Positions 28,272 to 28,606 of a DNA stretch of 28,606 bases are shown here, piece after piece. This DNA comes from JAPLVB01 sp964353635. GTDB lineage: Archaea > Aenigmatarchaeota > Aenigmatarchaeia > QMZP01. The notes beneath the pieces were generated by a model, which worked only from the letters and a program-made list of their open reading frames with translations, was not told where the DNA came from and ran no database searches. The DNA lies in the NCBI GenBank assembly GCA_964353635.1, contig CAYGVS010000013.1, forward strand, positions 1 to 28,606. The letters run 5' to 3'. The first letter of the stretch is position 1. Every line of letters begins with the position of its first letter. A program made the position numbers and the translations under genes.

Positions 28272-28606
28272 TTAGTCCTTGGCGCAATGCGAATCCCCAA
28301 GCCAAGCGTATATAGTAAGACCTGAATGTCTAACCCAGTGATACCCTGCCGGACAAGAACCGTCACATACATTCAATCCTTGGCAGGTTTGCAAAAGTAT
28401 ATTGCCTCCCGTAAAATGTGAACACCATCCGCATAAAATTCCGGTGTAACCACTGCTAACGCTCAAACATTTTCCACCTCCCTGGTCTGTGCATATATCG
28501 CCGGTGGCATGGATATTTCCGCTTACGTCCAACTTCGCCCCCGGACCAGATGTCCCGATGCCGACGTTGCCGCCGGTTGTAACAAATAAAGCATTATTTT
28601 GAAGGC
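28272..28606 (-). CDS. C-terminal part of a Cys-rich surface protein (partial, runs off right edge)
   Basis: An open frame enters from the window edge and ends in TAA at 28272-28274. The visible part starts with TTGGNVGIGTSGPGAKLDVSG, the VGIGT-x-x-P-x-x-KLDV-x-G pattern repeated in phage tail-fibre-like and large surface proteins of DPANN and CPR genomes. It continues as a domain with nine cysteines (ICTDQ, GKCLS, GILCGWCSHF, QTCQGLNVCDGSCPAG, SHCAKD), likely disulphide-bonded outside the cell. The true N-terminus is beyond the window. Internal TTG or GTG starts are not likely to be real. A role in surface attachment or contact is inference. Confidence 0.8.
   Translation of the reverse strand, partial: LQNNALFVTTGGNVGIGTSGPGAKLDVSGNIHATGDICTDQGGGKCLSVSSGYTGILCGWCSHFTGGNILLQTCQGLNVCDGSCPAGYHWVRHSGLTIYAWLGDSHCAKD

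Noticed and set aside
1..28606. CRISPR arrays, insertion sequences, integrase or attachment sites
   Set aside because: No regularly spaced repeats, transposase, integrase or direct repeats flanking the tRNA genes were seen on reading both strands.

Overview
The window is archaeal and looks like a DPANN-type genome with roughly balanced GC. The evidence is archaeal ribosomal proteins (uS5, uL30, uL15, eL40, eS26), SecY followed by an EMC3/TMCO1-family (DUF106) protein, archaeal RNase Z, archaeal-type ProRS, Cbf5, the KEOPS kinase Bud32, aRF1 and FlaI/FlaJ/KaiC-like motor proteins. Genes are short, densely packed and often transcribed divergently. Many have a TATA-like box about 25 bases before the start codon, which points to widespread leaderless transcription. 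The phylum cannot be fixed from this sequence alone.

Left part (1-9840, mostly minus strand): two adjacent type II secretion F (FlaJ/TadC-like) modules, the first cut by the window edge; three small conserved-looking genes; RNase Z; a short ORF; valS; a divergent pair of unknown and membrane-anchored proteins; proS; and a four-gene operon of small Mrp/Mbh-type antiporter subunits (DUF4040, MbhE-like, MnhB, MnhC) with no large ion-pumping subunit beside it.

Middle part (9850-17600): bud32 diverges from a small gene across a palindromic TATA box and is followed by the remnant of the spc ribosomal operon (uS5-uL30-uL15). An AT-rich orphan and an HD phosphohydrolase separate this from secY and the EMC3-like gene. 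Next comes a tRNA-Tyr gene interrupted by two introns, one at the usual 37/38 site and a structured 100-base one inside the T-loop (59/60).

Right part (17587-28606): a secreted adhesin-like membrane protein, type I IPP isomerase, a UBA-like/YIP1 membrane protein, an HTH-zinc ribbon protein, a MopE-motif membrane protein, tRNA-Cys, cbf5, eL40, eS26, an acidic orphan, a third FlaJ-like module convergent with a FlaI-like ATPase/KaiC-like ATPase operon, aRF1, and the C-terminal part of a Cys-rich surface protein running off the right edge.

Two observations stand out. The aRF1 gene has intact NIKS and YxCxxxF stop-codon-reading motifs, but its universally conserved GGQ catalytic motif reads GGW. 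The tRNA-Tyr gene can be folded into two bulge-helix-bulge introns, and its spliced T-arm is then identical to that of the uninterrupted tRNA-Cys in the same window.
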